DNA of 64,000 bases from Streptomyces sp. col6 (GTDB taxonomy: Bacteria; Actinomycetota; Actinomycetes; Streptomycetales; Streptomycetaceae), in NCBI RefSeq assembly GCF_008042035.1, contig NZ_RDBL01000002.1, positions 248,457 to 312,456 on the forward strand. The letters run 5' to 3'. Position 1 is the first letter of the stretch, and the number at the start of each line of letters is the position of its first letter. A program made the translations under genes and the position numbers. Below are positions 25,069 to 34,674 of this stretch, piece after piece. Below the pieces are notes generated by a model. It saw only the letters and a list, made by a program, of their open reading frames with translations, was not told the origin of the DNA and ran no database searches.

Positions 25069-27453
25069 ATGGGCGTTACCGGTTCCCCCACCAACATCAA
25101 CCAGGGCACCCGCACCAAGGGCGGCATCGGCGAGTCCACGCTGCGCCCCGACGGCATCCTGAAGGTCACCGGCGAGTTCGCGTACTCCTCGGACATGTGG
25201 CACGAGGACATGCTCTGGGGCCACACCCTGCGCTCCACCGTCGCGCACGCGGAGATCGTCTCCATCGACGTCTCCGAGGCGCTGGCCACCTCCGGCGTCT
25301 ACGCGGTCCTCACCTATGACGACCTGCCGGCCGCGATGAAGAACTACGGCCTGGAGATCCAGGACACCCCCGTCCTCGCCCACGGCCGGGTCCGCCACCA
25401 CGGCGAGCCCGTCGCGCTCGTCGCCGCCGACCACCCGGAGACGGCCCGCCGCGCCGCCGCGAAGATCCGGATCGACTACCGCGAGCTGCCCGTCGTCACC
25501 GACGAGGCGTCCGCGACCGCCCCCGGCGCCCCCCTCATCCACGAGGGCCGCGACGACCACCACATCGGCCATGTGCCGCACCCCAACATCGTCCACCGCC
25601 AGCCGATCGTCCGCGGCGACGCTGAGGCGGCCGAGGCACGGGCCGATGTGATCGTCAAGGGCGACTACTACTTCGGCATGCAGGACCAGGCGTTCCTGGG
25701 CCCCGAGTCCGGCCTCGCCGTACCCTCCGAGGACGGTGGCGTCGACCTCTACGTGGCCACCCAGTGGCTCCACTCCGACCTGCGCCAGATCGCGCCCGTG
25801 CTCGGCCTTCCCGAGGACAAGGTCCGCATGACGCTCTCCGGCGTCGGCGGTGCCTTCGGCGGGCGCGAGGACCTGTCGATGCAGATCCACGCCTGCCTGC
25901 TCGCGCTGCGCACCGGCAAGCCCGTGAAGATCGTCTACAACCGCTTCGAGTCCTTCTTCGGGCACGTCCACCGCCACCCGGCCCGGCTCCACTACGAGCA
26001 CGGCGCCACCCGCGACGGCAAGCTCACGCACATGAAGTGCCGCATCGTGCTGGACGGCGGCGCCTACGCCTCCGCCTCCCCGGCCGTCGTCGGCAACGCC
26101 TCCTCGCTGGCCGTCGGCCCGTACGTCATCGAGGACGTCGACATCGAGGCCATCGCGCTCTACACCAACAACCCCCCGTGCGGCGCGATGCGCGGCTTCG
26201 GCGCCGTCCAGGCGTGCTTCGCCTACGAGGCGCAGATGGACAAGCTGGCCGCCGAGCTGGACATGGACCCGGTCGAGTTCCGGCAGCTCAACGCCATGGA
26301 GCAGGGCACCCTGCTGCCGACCGGACAGGTGGTCGACTCGCCCGCCCCGGTCGCCGAACTGCTGCGCCGCGTCAAGGCGATGCCGATGCCGCCCGAGCGC
26401 CAGTGGGAGAGCGCCGGCGAGCACGCCGACGTACGGGCCCTGCCCGGCGGCCTGTCCAACACCACCCACGGCGAGGGCGTCGTACGCGGCGTCGGCTACG
26501 CGGTCGGGCTGAAGAACGTCGGCTTCTCCGAGGGCTTCGACGACTACTCCACCGCCCGGGTCCGCATGGAGGTCATCGGCGGCGAACCCGTCGCGACCGT
26601 GCACACCGCCATGGCCGAGGTCGGGCAGGGCGGCGTCACCGTGCACGCCCAGATCGCCCGTACCGAACTCGGTGTCTCCCAGGTCACCATCCACCCCGCC
26701 GACACGCAGGTGGGCTCCGCCGGATCGACCTCCGCCTCCCGCCAGACGTACGTCACCGGCGGCGCGGTCAAGAACTCCTGCGAGGCCGTCCGCGAACAGG
26801 TCCTGGAGATGGGCCGCCGCAAGCTCGGCACCTACCACCCCGCCTGGGCCACCGCCGAACTCCTCCTGGAGGGCGGCAAGGTCGTCACCGACGGCGGCGA
26901 GGTGCTGGCGGACATCGCGGACGTCCTGGAGGACGAGGCGATCGATATCGAGCTGGAGTGGCGCCACCGGCCCACCGAGGCCTTCGACCTGCGCACCGGA
27001 CAGGGCAACGGCCACGTCCAGTACTCCTTCGCCGCGCACCGCGCGGTCGTCGAGGTCGACACCGAGCTCGGCCTGGTCAAGGTCATCGAACTGGCCTGTG
27101 CCCAGGACGTCGGCAAGGCGCTCAACCCGCTGTCGGTCGTCGGCCAGATCCAGGGCGGCACCATCCAGGGGATGGGCATCGCCGTCATGGAGGAGATCAT
27201 CGTCGACCCGGTGACCGCGAAGGTGCGCAACCCCTCCTTCACGGACTACCTCCTCCCCACCATCCTCGACACGCCGACCATCCCGGTCGACGTGCTCGAA
27301 CTCGCCGACGACCACGCCCCGTACGGGCTGCGCGGCATCGGCGAGGCCCCGACCCTGTCGTCCACCCCGGCCGTCCTCGCGGCGATCCGGAACGCGACGG
27401 GTCTGGAGCTCGACCGCACGCCGGTGCGGCCCGAACACCTCACCGGCGTCTGA
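25069..27453 (+). CDS. Xanthine dehydrogenase molybdopterin-binding subunit
   Basis: A 794-residue catalytic subunit that hydroxylates hypoxanthine and xanthine to urate. Mo-cofactor motifs are GVGGAFGGREDLSMQ (about residue 260), CGAMRGFGAVQ (about 370), GQGGVTVHAQIARTEL (about 520) and the C-terminal RGIGEAPTLSS, where the Glu of GEAP is the catalytic base. Length and order match bacterial XdhA/XdhB-type large subunits. It ends the three-subunit gene set. The permease follows after a 268-bp gap containing hairpins, so the permease may have its own promoter. Confidence 0.92.
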   Translation: MGVTGSPTNINQGTRTKGGIGESTLRPDGILKVTGEFAYSSDMWHEDMLWGHTLRSTVAHAEIVSIDVSEALATSGVYAVLTYDDLPAAMKNYGLEIQDTPVLAHGRVRHHGEPVALVAADHPETARRAAAKIRIDYRELPVVTDEASATAPGAPLIHEGRDDHHIGHVPHPNIVHRQPIVRGDAEAAEARADVIVKGDYYFGMQDQAFLGPESGLAVPSEDGGVDLYVATQWLHSDLRQIAPVLGLPEDKVRMTLSGVGGAFGGREDLSMQIHACLLALRTGKPVKIVYNRFESFFGHVHRHPARLHYEHGATRDGKLTHMKCRIVLDGGAYASASPAVVGNASSLAVGPYVIEDVDIEAIALYTNNPPCGAMRGFGAVQACFAYEAQMDKLAAELDMDPVEFRQLNAMEQGTLLPTGQVVDSPAPVAELLRRVKAMPMPPERQWESAGEHADVRALPGGLSNTTHGEGVVRGVGYAVGLKNVGFSEGFDDYSTARVRMEVIGGEPVATVHTAMAEVGQGGVTVHAQIARTELGVSQVTIHPADTQVGSAGSTSASRQTYVTGGAVKNSCEAVREQVLEMGRRKLGTYHPAWATAELLLEGGKVVTDGGEVLADIADVLEDEAIDIELEWRHRPTEAFDLRTGQGNGHVQYSFAAHRAVVEVDTELGLVKVIELACAQDVGKALNPLSVVGQIQGGTIQGMGIAVMEEIIVDPVTAKVRNPSFTDYLLPTILDTPTIPVDVLELADDHAPYGLRGIGEAPTLSSTPAVLAAIRNATGLELDRTPVRPEHLTGV

Positions 27454-27474
27454 CCGGGGCTCCACCCCAGCTCT

Positions 27475-27558
27475 CCGGGCGGTGCGTGCCACCGGCGAAC
27501 GTCACAATTCCCCGGCCCGCACCGCCCGGAGGCCCGGGGCCGCACCGCTCGCGGCCCC
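27475..27558 (+). terminator. Inverted repeats after the xanthine dehydrogenase operon
   Basis: The 268-bp gap after the Mo-subunit gene contains two hairpins: 12-bp arms CCGGGCGGTGCG (27475-27486) and complement (27518-27529) with a 31-nt loop, and an 8-bp GGGGCCGC hairpin (27536-27558). They may terminate or attenuate transcription before the permease. Nothing else recognisable lies in the gap. Confidence 0.45.
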
Positions 27559-27721
27559 GAGCCCCCCGCACCCGGAACAGCGGCAGCCGTTCCGATTCCT
27601 TCCTGCATGAACAGTTCGTCTCGGGCCGTCCCCCGGGTCGTGCCGCCAGCGCAGTCATCCCAAATCCCGCATTTCGATTCTTCATCGCGGGTGCCCCTGT
27701 GAACCTTGGGAGTCAGGCATC

Positions 27722-29179
27722 ATGACCCAGCAGTCAGTGCAGCCGAAGACCGGTGCGGAGGACGCGGGCCCCGGCTCGCGCGTTCCCGCCGGCAGATCAT
27801 GGCTCGACCGGTACTTCCACATATCCGAGCGCAACTCGACCGTTGCCCGGGAAGTGCGCGGCGGCGTCACGACCTTCATGGCCATGGCGTACATCCTTCT
27901 GCTCAACCCGCTGATCCTCGGCGGCAAGGACGTCGACCAGAACGTACTCAGCCAGCCGGCGCTGATCACCGCCACCGCGCTCGCGGCGGCGGCGACCACC
28001 CTGCTGATGGGCTTCGTCGGCAAGGTTCCGCTCGCGCTCGCCGCGGGCCTCAGCGTCTCCGGCGTCCTGTCCTCGCAGGTCGCCCCCGAAATGACCTGGC
28101 CGCAGGCCATGGGCATGTGTGTCATGTACGGCCTGGTGATCTGCCTCCTGGTGGTCACCGGTCTGCGTGAGCTGATCATGAACGCGATCCCGCTCCCGCT
28201 GAAGCACGGCATCACCATGGGCATCGGCCTGTTCATCGCCCTGATCGGGCTCTACAAGGCCGGCTTCGTCGGCAAGGGCACCGCGACCCCGGTGACCCTC
28301 GGCCCCACCGGTGAACTCGCCGGCTGGCCCGTCCTCGTCTTCGCGGTGACCCTGCTGCTCATCTTCATGCTCCAGGCCCGCAACATCCCCGGCGCGATCC
28401 TCATCGGCATCGTCGTCGGCACCGTGGTCGCCGTCGTGATCAACAAGGTCGCGGACGTCGACCCGAAGATCTGGAGCAGCGGCCCGCCGGAGCTGAAGGG
28501 CTCCGCGGTCTCCTCACCGGACTTCTCGCTCTTCGGTGACGTCGACTTCGGCGGCTGGGGCGACGTCGGCGCGATGACCGTCGGCTTCATCGTCTTCACG
28601 CTGGTGCTCGCCGGCTTCTTCGACGCGATGGCCACCATCATCGGCGTCGGTACGGAGGCCGGGCTCGCCGACGACAAGGGCCGCATGCCGGGCCTGTCCA
28701 AGGCGCTGTTCATCGACGGCGCGGGCGGCGCGATCGGCGGTGTCGCCGGCGGCTCCGGCCAGACGGTCTTCGTGGAGTCCGCGACCGGCGTCGGCGAGGG
28801 GGCCAGGACCGGCCTCGCCTCCGTCGTCACCGGCCTGTTCTTCGCCGCCTGCCTCTTCTTCACCCCGCTCACCGCGATCGTGCCCGCCGAGGTGGCGTCC
28901 GCCGCCCTCGTGGTCATCGGCGCCATGATGATGCAGAACGCCCGGCATGTGGACTGGAGCGACCGCTCCGTGGCCATCCCCGTGTTCCTCACGGTGGTCC
29001 TGATGCCGTTCACGTACACCATCACCACCGGTGTCGCGGCCGGCGTCATCTCCTACGTCGCCATCAAGGCCGCCCAGGGCCGGGCCCGCGAGGTCGGTGC
29101 CTTCATGTGGGGCCTGACGGTGATCTTCATCGTCTACTTCGCCCTGCACCCGATCGAGAGCTGGCTCGGCGTCAGCTGA
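27722..29179 (+). CDS. NCS2-family purine permease (AzgA-like)
   Basis: A 485-residue multi-pass inner-membrane transporter with about 12 hydrophobic segments. The start FHISERNSTVAREVRGGVTT followed by FMAMAYILLLNP, the GLSVSG segment and the GTEAGLADDKGRMPGLSKAL loop are hallmarks of the AzgA hypoxanthine/guanine/adenine branch of NCS2. It imports purines by proton symport. Its place between xanthine dehydrogenase and its maturation factor indicates that it feeds the same pathway. The ATG has a moderate GGGAG site at 27709-27713. XdhC follows after 32 bp. Confidence 0.88.
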   Translation: MTQQSVQPKTGAEDAGPGSRVPAGRSWLDRYFHISERNSTVAREVRGGVTTFMAMAYILLLNPLILGGKDVDQNVLSQPALITATALAAAATTLLMGFVGKVPLALAAGLSVSGVLSSQVAPEMTWPQAMGMCVMYGLVICLLVVTGLRELIMNAIPLPLKHGITMGIGLFIALIGLYKAGFVGKGTATPVTLGPTGELAGWPVLVFAVTLLLIFMLQARNIPGAILIGIVVGTVVAVVINKVADVDPKIWSSGPPELKGSAVSSPDFSLFGDVDFGGWGDVGAMTVGFIVFTLVLAGFFDAMATIIGVGTEAGLADDKGRMPGLSKALFIDGAGGAIGGVAGGSGQTVFVESATGVGEGARTGLASVVTGLFFAACLFFTPLTAIVPAEVASAALVVIGAMMMQNARHVDWSDRSVAIPVFLTVVLMPFTYTITTGVAAGVISYVAIKAAQGRAREVGAFMWGLTVIFIVYFALHPIESWLGVS

Positions 29180-29211
29180 CCCGCCGCTCCCACACCCGCA
29201 AGGAGACCGAG

Positions 29212-30363
29212 ATGCTCGACATCGCCGAAGAGCTCGACCGCTGGGCCGGGCAGGGACGCGATTTCGCCGTGGCCACCGTCGTCGCCGTCGGCGGCAGCGC
29301 GCCCCGCCAGCCGGGGGCCGCGCTGGCCGTCGACCGCGACGGTACGGCGATCGGCTCGGTCTCCGGCGGGTGCGTGGAGGGCGCGGTGTACGAACTGTGC
29401 CGACAGGCCCTCGACGACGGCACCACCGTGCTCGAACGCTTCGGCTACAGCGACGAGGACGCCTTCGCGGTCGGCCTGACCTGCGGCGGCGTCATCGACA
29501 TCCTGGTGACCCCGGTCCGGGCGGACGACCCCGCCCGCCCGGTGTTCACCGCCGCGCTCGCCGCCGCCGCGCAGGGGGAGGCGGCGGCGGTCGCCCGGAT
29601 CACCGAAGGGCCCGCCGAACTGCTCGGCCGCCCCCTCCTGGTGCGCTCCGACGGGACGTACGAGGGACGGCTCGGCGGACACCCCGAGCTCGACCGCACC
29701 GCCGTGGCCGAGACCCGCGCCATGCTGGACCAGGGCCGCACCGGCACCCTCACCATCGGCGCCGACGGCTCGCGCTGCGGGCAGCCCCTCACGCTGCTCG
29801 TGGAGTCCAGCGTCCCGCCGCCCCGGATGATCGTGTTCGGGGCCATCGACTTCGCCTCGGCCCTGGTCCGCGCCGGCAAGTTCCTCGGCTACCACGTCAC
29901 GGTGTGCGACGCGCGGCCCGTCTTCGCGACGAAGGCCCGCTTCCCGGAGGCCGACGAGCTGGTCGTCGACTGGCCGCACCGCTATCTGGCCGGCACCGCC
30001 GTGGACAGCCGCACGGTCCTGTGCGTCCTCACACACGACGCCAAGTTCGACGTGCCCCTGCTGGAGGCGGCGCTCAAGCTGCCCGTCGCGTACGTCGGCG
30101 CCATGGGCTCCCGCCGCACCCACCTCCAGCGCAACGACCGGCTCCGCGAGGCCGGGGTCAGCGAACTGGAACTGGCCCGCCTGCACTCACCGATCGGCCT
30201 CGACCTCGGAGCCCGTACGCCCGAGGAGACGGCCCTGTCGATCGCCGCCGAGATCATCGCCGTCCGGCGCGGCGGCAGCGGCGCCCCGCTCACCGGCGCG
30301 CACACCCCGATCCACCACCCCGGAGGGCTGCCCCCGGTGGGCCGCATCGGCTCGGTGGCCTGA
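29212..30363 (+). CDS. xdhC: XdhC-family xanthine dehydrogenase maturation factor
   Basis: A 383-residue XdhC/CoxI protein that binds molybdopterin, promotes its sulphuration and inserts it into xanthine dehydrogenase. The N-terminal XdhC_CoxI domain includes VVAVGGSAPRQPGAALAV and SVSGGCVEGAVYE (about residues 23-60). The C-terminal Rossmann domain includes IVFGAIDFASALVRAGKFLG and ends AYVGAMGSRRTH...GLDLGARTPEE. ATG at 29212 follows AAGGAGA; a longer in-frame start overlaps the permease gene. It completes the purine-oxidation locus. Confidence 0.9.
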   Translation: MLDIAEELDRWAGQGRDFAVATVVAVGGSAPRQPGAALAVDRDGTAIGSVSGGCVEGAVYELCRQALDDGTTVLERFGYSDEDAFAVGLTCGGVIDILVTPVRADDPARPVFTAALAAAAQGEAAAVARITEGPAELLGRPLLVRSDGTYEGRLGGHPELDRTAVAETRAMLDQGRTGTLTIGADGSRCGQPLTLLVESSVPPPRMIVFGAIDFASALVRAGKFLGYHVTVCDARPVFATKARFPEADELVVDWPHRYLAGTAVDSRTVLCVLTHDAKFDVPLLEAALKLPVAYVGAMGSRRTHLQRNDRLREAGVSELELARLHSPIGLDLGARTPEETALSIAAEIIAVRRGGSGAPLTGAHTPIHHPGGLPPVGRIGSVA

Positions 30364-30474
30364 AGTGGCGCGAACTCGCCCCGGCCGCGCGGTGTCCGCG
30401 TCCGGCGGGTAGCCGCCACGGCATATTCGCGCCAGGCGCGGACCGCCCCACGGCGGCGCGTTTACCGGTAGATC

Positions 30475-30629
30475 ATGAGCATGACTTTCACCCCCTCCAC
30501 CGCGACCGGCAGGGCGAGACCCGCTCGCGCCGGGCGACGCACCCTCCTCATAGCCACCGCCGCGGCCCTGATGAGCGGCGCGCTGCTCCCCGTCACGGGA
30601 ACCGCGTACGCCGCCCCCGCTTCCCCCAC
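30475..30629 (+). pseudogene. Signal-peptide relic fused to an ABC transporter gene
   Basis: From ATG 30475 the frame encodes a classical secretion signal: basic n-region, core LLIATAAALMSGALLPV and an AYAAPAS cleavage site. After about residue 52 the frame continues only as Pro/Ser/Arg-rich out-of-frame translation of the ABC gene until a stop near 30942. The real coding potential switches to another frame at about 30620-30640. I read this as the 5' end of a secreted-protein gene joined by deletion to the inside of an exporter gene. A short real secreted peptide cannot be excluded. Confidence 0.5.
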
Positions 30630-30704
30630 CACGGCAACGCCCCGCCCACCCCCGAACTCCTCGCCGCTCTCGCCCGCCTCCCGCTGCCCGCCGCCGACCC
30701 GAAG

Positions 30705-32513
30705 GTGCCCACCGAACAGGCCGTCGCCGCCGACGCGCACTTCGGGCTCGGCGTCCTGCTGCGGCCCTTCCGGCTGCCCCTGCTCCTCGGCCTGCTGCTC
30801 GTCGCGCTCGACGCGGGCGCCCAGATCACCGTGCCGGTCCTCGTCCGGTACGGCGTGGACCGGGGCGTCGCCCATCACGCCGGGCACGTCCTGCTCGCCG
30901 CGGCCGCTGCCGCCGCCGTGGTGGTGGCCGCCAACTGGCTGATCGGCGTGGCCCAGGTGCGCACCACCGGCCGCACCGGCGAACGCCTCCTCTACACCCT
31001 GCGGGTGAAGACGTTCGCCCAGCTCCAGCGTCTCGGCCTCGACTACTACGAGCGCGAACTCGGCGGCCGGATCATGACCCGGATGACCACCGACGTGGAC
31101 GCCCTGTCGAACTTCCTGCAGACCGGCCTGATCACCGCCGTGGTCAGCCTGCTTACGGTCTCCGGAGTGCTGGTCGCCCTCCTGGTGATCGACGCGGAAC
31201 TCGCCCTGGTGCTGCTCGCCGCGCTCCCGGTGCTGATCGTGGCCACCGCTGTCTTCCGCCACTACTCGGTCCCCGCCTACCGCGAGGCCCGGGAGCGGAT
31301 CAGCGCCGTCAACGCCTGCCTCCAGGAGAACGTCACCGCGATCCGCGTCACCCAGGCATTCCGCCGCGAGCAGCGCAACGCCGCCGACTTCGCCGTACTG
31401 GCCATGGCGTTCCGGGACTCCCGGCTGCGCGCGCAGCGGTACATGGGCACCTTCTTCCCGTTCGTCGAATTCCTCGGCACGCTCTGCTCGGCGGCCGTGC
31501 TCACCGCAGGCGCGGCCCAGGTCCGCTCGGGCGAGCTGAGCGCGGGCACCCTCATCGCGTTCCTGCTGTACGTCGAGCTGTTCTTCTCGCCGATCCAGCA
31601 GCTCTCGCAGGTCTTCGACGGCTACCAGCAGGCGGTCGTCGGCCTCGGCCGCCTCCGCACCCTGATGAACACCCCGGCCGGCACCCCGCCCGCCGAGCAC
31701 CCCCTCCCGGTGCCCGCCCTGCGCGGCGAGGTCGAGTTCGAGGCGGTGTCCTTCGGGTACGCGGGCGGCGGCCACCAGGTCCTGCACGGGGTGAACCTGC
31801 GCATCGAACCGGGCGAGACCGTCGCGCTCGTCGGCGCCACGGGCGCGGGCAAGTCCACGGTGGTCAAGCTCCTCGCCCGGTTCTACGACCCCTCGGCCGG
31901 CGCGGTCCGGGTCGACGGGCACGACCTGCGCGACCTGGACCTGGCCGCCTTCCGGCGCAGGCTCGGGGTCGTCCCGCAGGAGGCCCACCTGTTCAGCGGC
32001 ACCGTCCGCGACGCCATCGCCTACGGGCGGCCCGACGCCACGGACGCCGAGGTGGAGCGGGCGGCCCGCGCGGTCGGCGCGCACGACATGGTCGCCGGGC
32101 TGCGGCTCGGCTACCTCACCCCGGTGGGGGAGCGGGGCCGCGGCCTCTCCGCCGGACAGCGCCAGCTCCTCGCCCTGGCGCGGGCCGAACTGGTCGACCC
32201 CGATGTGCTGCTCCTGGACGAGGCGACCGCCTCGCTGGACCTGGCCACCGAGCGCCGGGTCGCCGCGGCCACCGAGGCCCTGGGCCGCCGCCGTACCACC
32301 GTCGTCGTCGCCCACCGGCTGACCACGGCGGCACGGGCGGACCGGGTGGTGGTGCTCGACGCGGGAACCGTGGTCGAGACCGGCACCCACACCGAACTGC
32401 TCGCCGCCGGGGGCGCCTACCGGCGGCTGTGGGACGCCTTCCGGGAGACCGGCCCCGGCGCGGCCGTCGACCACCTGAATGTCAGTGAACTCGTCAAGGA
32501 GAACGCACGATGA
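30705..32513 (+). CDS. ABC exporter, TMD-NBD half (start codon unclear, 5' chimera)
   Basis: About 600 residues form a complete exporter half: six predicted membrane helices (from LLRPFRLPLLLGLLLVALDA), then the nucleotide-binding domain with Walker A GATGAGKST, signature LSAGQRQ, Walker B VLLLDEAT and H-loop VAHRL. Family-like sequence extends upstream (PPTPELLAALARLP) to about 30630 without any ATG, GTG or TTG with a ribosome site. GTG 30705 is merely the first in-frame GTG. The PELL-type linker resembles that between the halves of 1,200-residue fused Streptomyces exporters, so the first half has probably been lost. Expression would need an unusual start or frameshift from 30475. Its stop overlaps the aldo/keto reductase start. 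Confidence 0.7.
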   Translation: MPTEQAVAADAHFGLGVLLRPFRLPLLLGLLLVALDAGAQITVPVLVRYGVDRGVAHHAGHVLLAAAAAAAVVVAANWLIGVAQVRTTGRTGERLLYTLRVKTFAQLQRLGLDYYERELGGRIMTRMTTDVDALSNFLQTGLITAVVSLLTVSGVLVALLVIDAELALVLLAALPVLIVATAVFRHYSVPAYREARERISAVNACLQENVTAIRVTQAFRREQRNAADFAVLAMAFRDSRLRAQRYMGTFFPFVEFLGTLCSAAVLTAGAAQVRSGELSAGTLIAFLLYVELFFSPIQQLSQVFDGYQQAVVGLGRLRTLMNTPAGTPPAEHPLPVPALRGEVEFEAVSFGYAGGGHQVLHGVNLRIEPGETVALVGATGAGKSTVVKLLARFYDPSAGAVRVDGHDLRDLDLAAFRRRLGVVPQEAHLFSGTVRDAIAYGRPDATDAEVERAARAVGAHDMVAGLRLGYLTPVGERGRGLSAGQRQLLALARAELVDPDVLLLDEATASLDLATERRVAAATEALGRRRTTVVVAHRLTTAARADRVVVLDAGTVVETGTHTELLAAGGAYRRLWDAFRETGPGAAVDHLNVSELVKENAR

Positions 32514-33553
32514 CGCAGTACCGCGATTTCGGCCGCACGGGCGTTAAGGTCAGCCCGTTGTGCCTGGGCACCATGATGTTCGGCGCCCGCGGCAACCCCG
32601 ACCACGACGACAGCATCCGGATCATCCACCACGCCCTGGACGCCGGCATCAACTTCGTGGACACCGCCGACGTCTACTCGGCCGGTGAGTCCGAGACCAT
32701 CGTCGGCAAGGCGCTCGCCGGCGGGCGCCGCGACAACGTCGTGCTCGCCACCAAGTTCCACGGCAGCCTGGGCACCGACCCCAACGAGCAGGGCAACTCC
32801 CGCCGTTGGATCACCCGCGAGGTGGAGAACAGCCTGCGTCGGCTGGGCACCGACTGGATCGACCTCTACCAGGTGCACCGCCCCGAGCCCGGCACCGACT
32901 TCGACGAGACCCTGGGCGCCCTCTCGGATCTGGTCCACCAGGGCAAGATCCGCTACATCGGCACCTCGACGTTCGAGCCGTCCGCGATCGTGGAGGGCCA
33001 GTGGACCGCCGAACGGCGTGGCCGTGAACGCGTCGTCGCCGAGCAGCCCCCGTACTCGATCCTCGCCCGGGGCATCGAGCGCGAGGTGCTGCCCACCGCC
33101 CGGCGGTACGGCCTCGGTGTGCTGTCCTGGAGCCCGCTCGCCGGCGGCTGGCTCTCCGGCCGCTACCGCAAGGGCGCGGGTCAGCCGGACTCCAGCCGGG
33201 CCGCACGGCAGGCCGAGCGGTTCGACATCGCGTCCCGGGAGAACGCCGCCAAGCTCGACGCCGCCGAGGCCCTCGCCCAGCTGGCCGAGGAGGCCGGGAT
33301 CACCCTCGTCCAGGTCGCCCTGGCCTTCGTGCTGGAGCACCCCGCCGTCACCTCGGCGATCATCGGCCCGCGCACCCTGGAGCAGCTGACCAGCCAGCTC
33401 GGCGCGGACCGGGTGCGGCTGAGCCAGGACGTGCTGGACCGGATCGACAAGATCGTCCCGCCCGGCACCAACCTCTCGCCCCGGGACGCCGGTTACCACC
33501 CGGCGGACCTCACCGACCCGGCCCTGCGCCGCCGTTCGTACCCCGCCGCGTGA
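32510..33553 (+). CDS. Aldo/keto reductase
   Basis: A 347-residue NADPH-dependent aldo/keto reductase of the YghZ/Tas-like group. The TIM barrel shows GTMMFG (residues 18-23), NFVDTADVYSAGESE with the catalytic Asp and Tyr, the catalytic Lys in VLATKFHG, and His in DLYQVHRPEP. The C-terminal SAIIGPRTLEQL segment binds the cofactor. It reduces aldehydes or ketones; the physiological substrate is unknown. An ATGA overlap couples it to the ABC exporter gene. It converges with the NTF2-like gene, with adjacent stops. Confidence 0.88.
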   Translation: MTQYRDFGRTGVKVSPLCLGTMMFGARGNPDHDDSIRIIHHALDAGINFVDTADVYSAGESETIVGKALAGGRRDNVVLATKFHGSLGTDPNEQGNSRRWITREVENSLRRLGTDWIDLYQVHRPEPGTDFDETLGALSDLVHQGKIRYIGTSTFEPSAIVEGQWTAERRGRERVVAEQPPYSILARGIEREVLPTARRYGLGVLSWSPLAGGWLSGRYRKGAGQPDSSRAARQAERFDIASRENAAKLDAAEALAQLAEEAGITLVQVALAFVLEHPAVTSAIIGPRTLEQLTSQLGADRVRLSQDVLDRIDKIVPPGTNLSPRDAGYHPADLTDPALRRRSYPAA

Positions 33554-33916
33554 TCAGACGGCCGGCACCCGGTCCAGGAAGCCGCTGACCGAGGTGATCC
33601 GGCCGTCCTCCGCGAGGGCGGCGACATCGAAACCGGCGACGGGCGCCGAGCCGTCGGGCGCCACCAGCTCCCAGCCGAAGCGGACCAGCGCGTGGTGCCC
33701 GTCCACCGCGCCGAGGAGACGGAAGACGAAGCCGGGGAACTGCTCCTGGGCTCCGGCGATCGCGGCCGTCAGCTGCTCGTGGCCCCGGACGTCCGCCAGC
33801 GGGTCGGTGTACGTGGCGTCCTCGGTGAACGCCGCGGCGACGGCCTTCTCCAGCTCCCCGGGGCCGGCGTTCCAGGCGGCGAAGTAGCGCTGTGCGGCGT
33901 CGTCGTACGTGGTCAT
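33554..33916 (-). CDS. NTF2/SnoaL-like family protein
   Basis: A 120-residue protein with the cone-shaped NTF2-like fold: an AAQRYFAAWN helix, FTEDATYTDPLADVRGHEQL, GFVFRLLGAVDGHHALVRFGWEL and a final GRITSVSGFLDRVP strand. SnoaL-like proteins include polyketide cyclases, isomerases and many uncharacterised ligand binders. No catalytic His/Asp pair can be assigned with confidence. ATG at 33916 is preceded by GGGAGGGA. Its stop abuts that of the aldo/keto reductase. Confidence 0.8.
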   Translation of the reverse strand: MTTYDDAAQRYFAAWNAGPGELEKAVAAAFTEDATYTDPLADVRGHEQLTAAIAGAQEQFPGFVFRLLGAVDGHHALVRFGWELVAPDGSAPVAGFDVAALAEDGRITSVSGFLDRVPAV

Positions 33917-34037
33917 CGTGGGGTCCCTCCCGTAGGGCTCCCGGCCGGTGGGCCGGAAGCGCTGTGCTCGTGAGGAACACGATGTCCGACGCCGCGCGGA
34001 GCGTCGATTACCTGCCGGGTAAGGGGAAAGGGCCCGG

Positions 34038-34499
34038 TTACGCCTCGTCCCGTCCGTCCGCGATGACGTGCACCGCGGCCTCCTCGGCCGAGGCCGCGGC
34101 GCCGTCGATCCCCACGTCCTCGCCCGTCGTGCTGTCCGGGTCGTCGATGTCCAGGTCCCGGGTGAGCCGCCCGGCGCGTACGGTGCCGACCTCGCGGTCC
34201 CACGGCTCGCCGTCCCCGTCCACGACATCGCCCACCCCGTCCCCGGGCGGTACGCCGTTCTCGGGCCGTTCGCGCGCGAGCCGGCTCTCCAGGCTCTCGC
34301 CCCGGTGCTGCTCGGCCGCCGTGGTGCCCACGTCGTCCACCGCGTACGGGCGCTCGGGCGGCGAGTAGCCCCGGTCCAGCTCGTCGTCGACATCCGGGTC
34401 GTCGAGGATGTCCTCCGTATCGAGCTGCTCGATCGGGTCGCAGGCCTGCGACTCTTCCTGGGGCTGATAGACGTCGTCGCCCCGGTCGGCATCATCCAT
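34038..34499 (-). CDS. DUF5709-type acidic hypothetical protein
   Basis: A 153-residue, highly acidic, mostly disordered protein. The motifs YQPQEESQ, DTEDILDDPDVDDELDRGYSP and the later RLARERPENGVPP resemble the actinobacterial DUF5709 family, often linked to stress or sporulation but without known function. ATG at 34499 is chosen over a longer frame whose first 59 residues look unrelated; GGGAAAGG lies just upstream. It is divergent from the small gene at 34675. Confidence 0.7.
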   Translation of the reverse strand: MDDADRGDDVYQPQEESQACDPIEQLDTEDILDDPDVDDELDRGYSPPERPYAVDDVGTTAAEQHRGESLESRLARERPENGVPPGDGVGDVVDGDGEPWDREVGTVRAGRLTRDLDIDDPDSTTGEDVGIDGAAASAEEAAVHVIADGRDEA

Positions 34500-34674
34500 G
34501 GCGCTTCCCTTTCCGCGGCGAGGCTCTTTCTCAGGATAGGCAGCGCATGCCCGCCCCCGCAGGGCGCACACATGCGCATCTGCGTCCCGGCCGGGTGTGC
34601 GCCACCATGGACAGTGCAGGCCGGGAACCGCCCCCGAGGGGCCGGCCCGGAGATGTCGTCTGGAGAGCCTCGCC

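Noticed and set aside
24367..27492. 1041-residue open frame antisense to the xanthine dehydrogenase genes
   Set aside because: Spans three well-supported genes on the other strand and has only repetitive GVGDV-like sequence.
27454..27721. Possible purine riboswitch before the permease
   Set aside because: No conserved purine-aptamer core was found; only GC hairpins are present.
30462..32474. 670-residue open frame antisense to the ABC exporter
   Set aside because: No motifs; the plus strand carries unambiguous ABC signatures.
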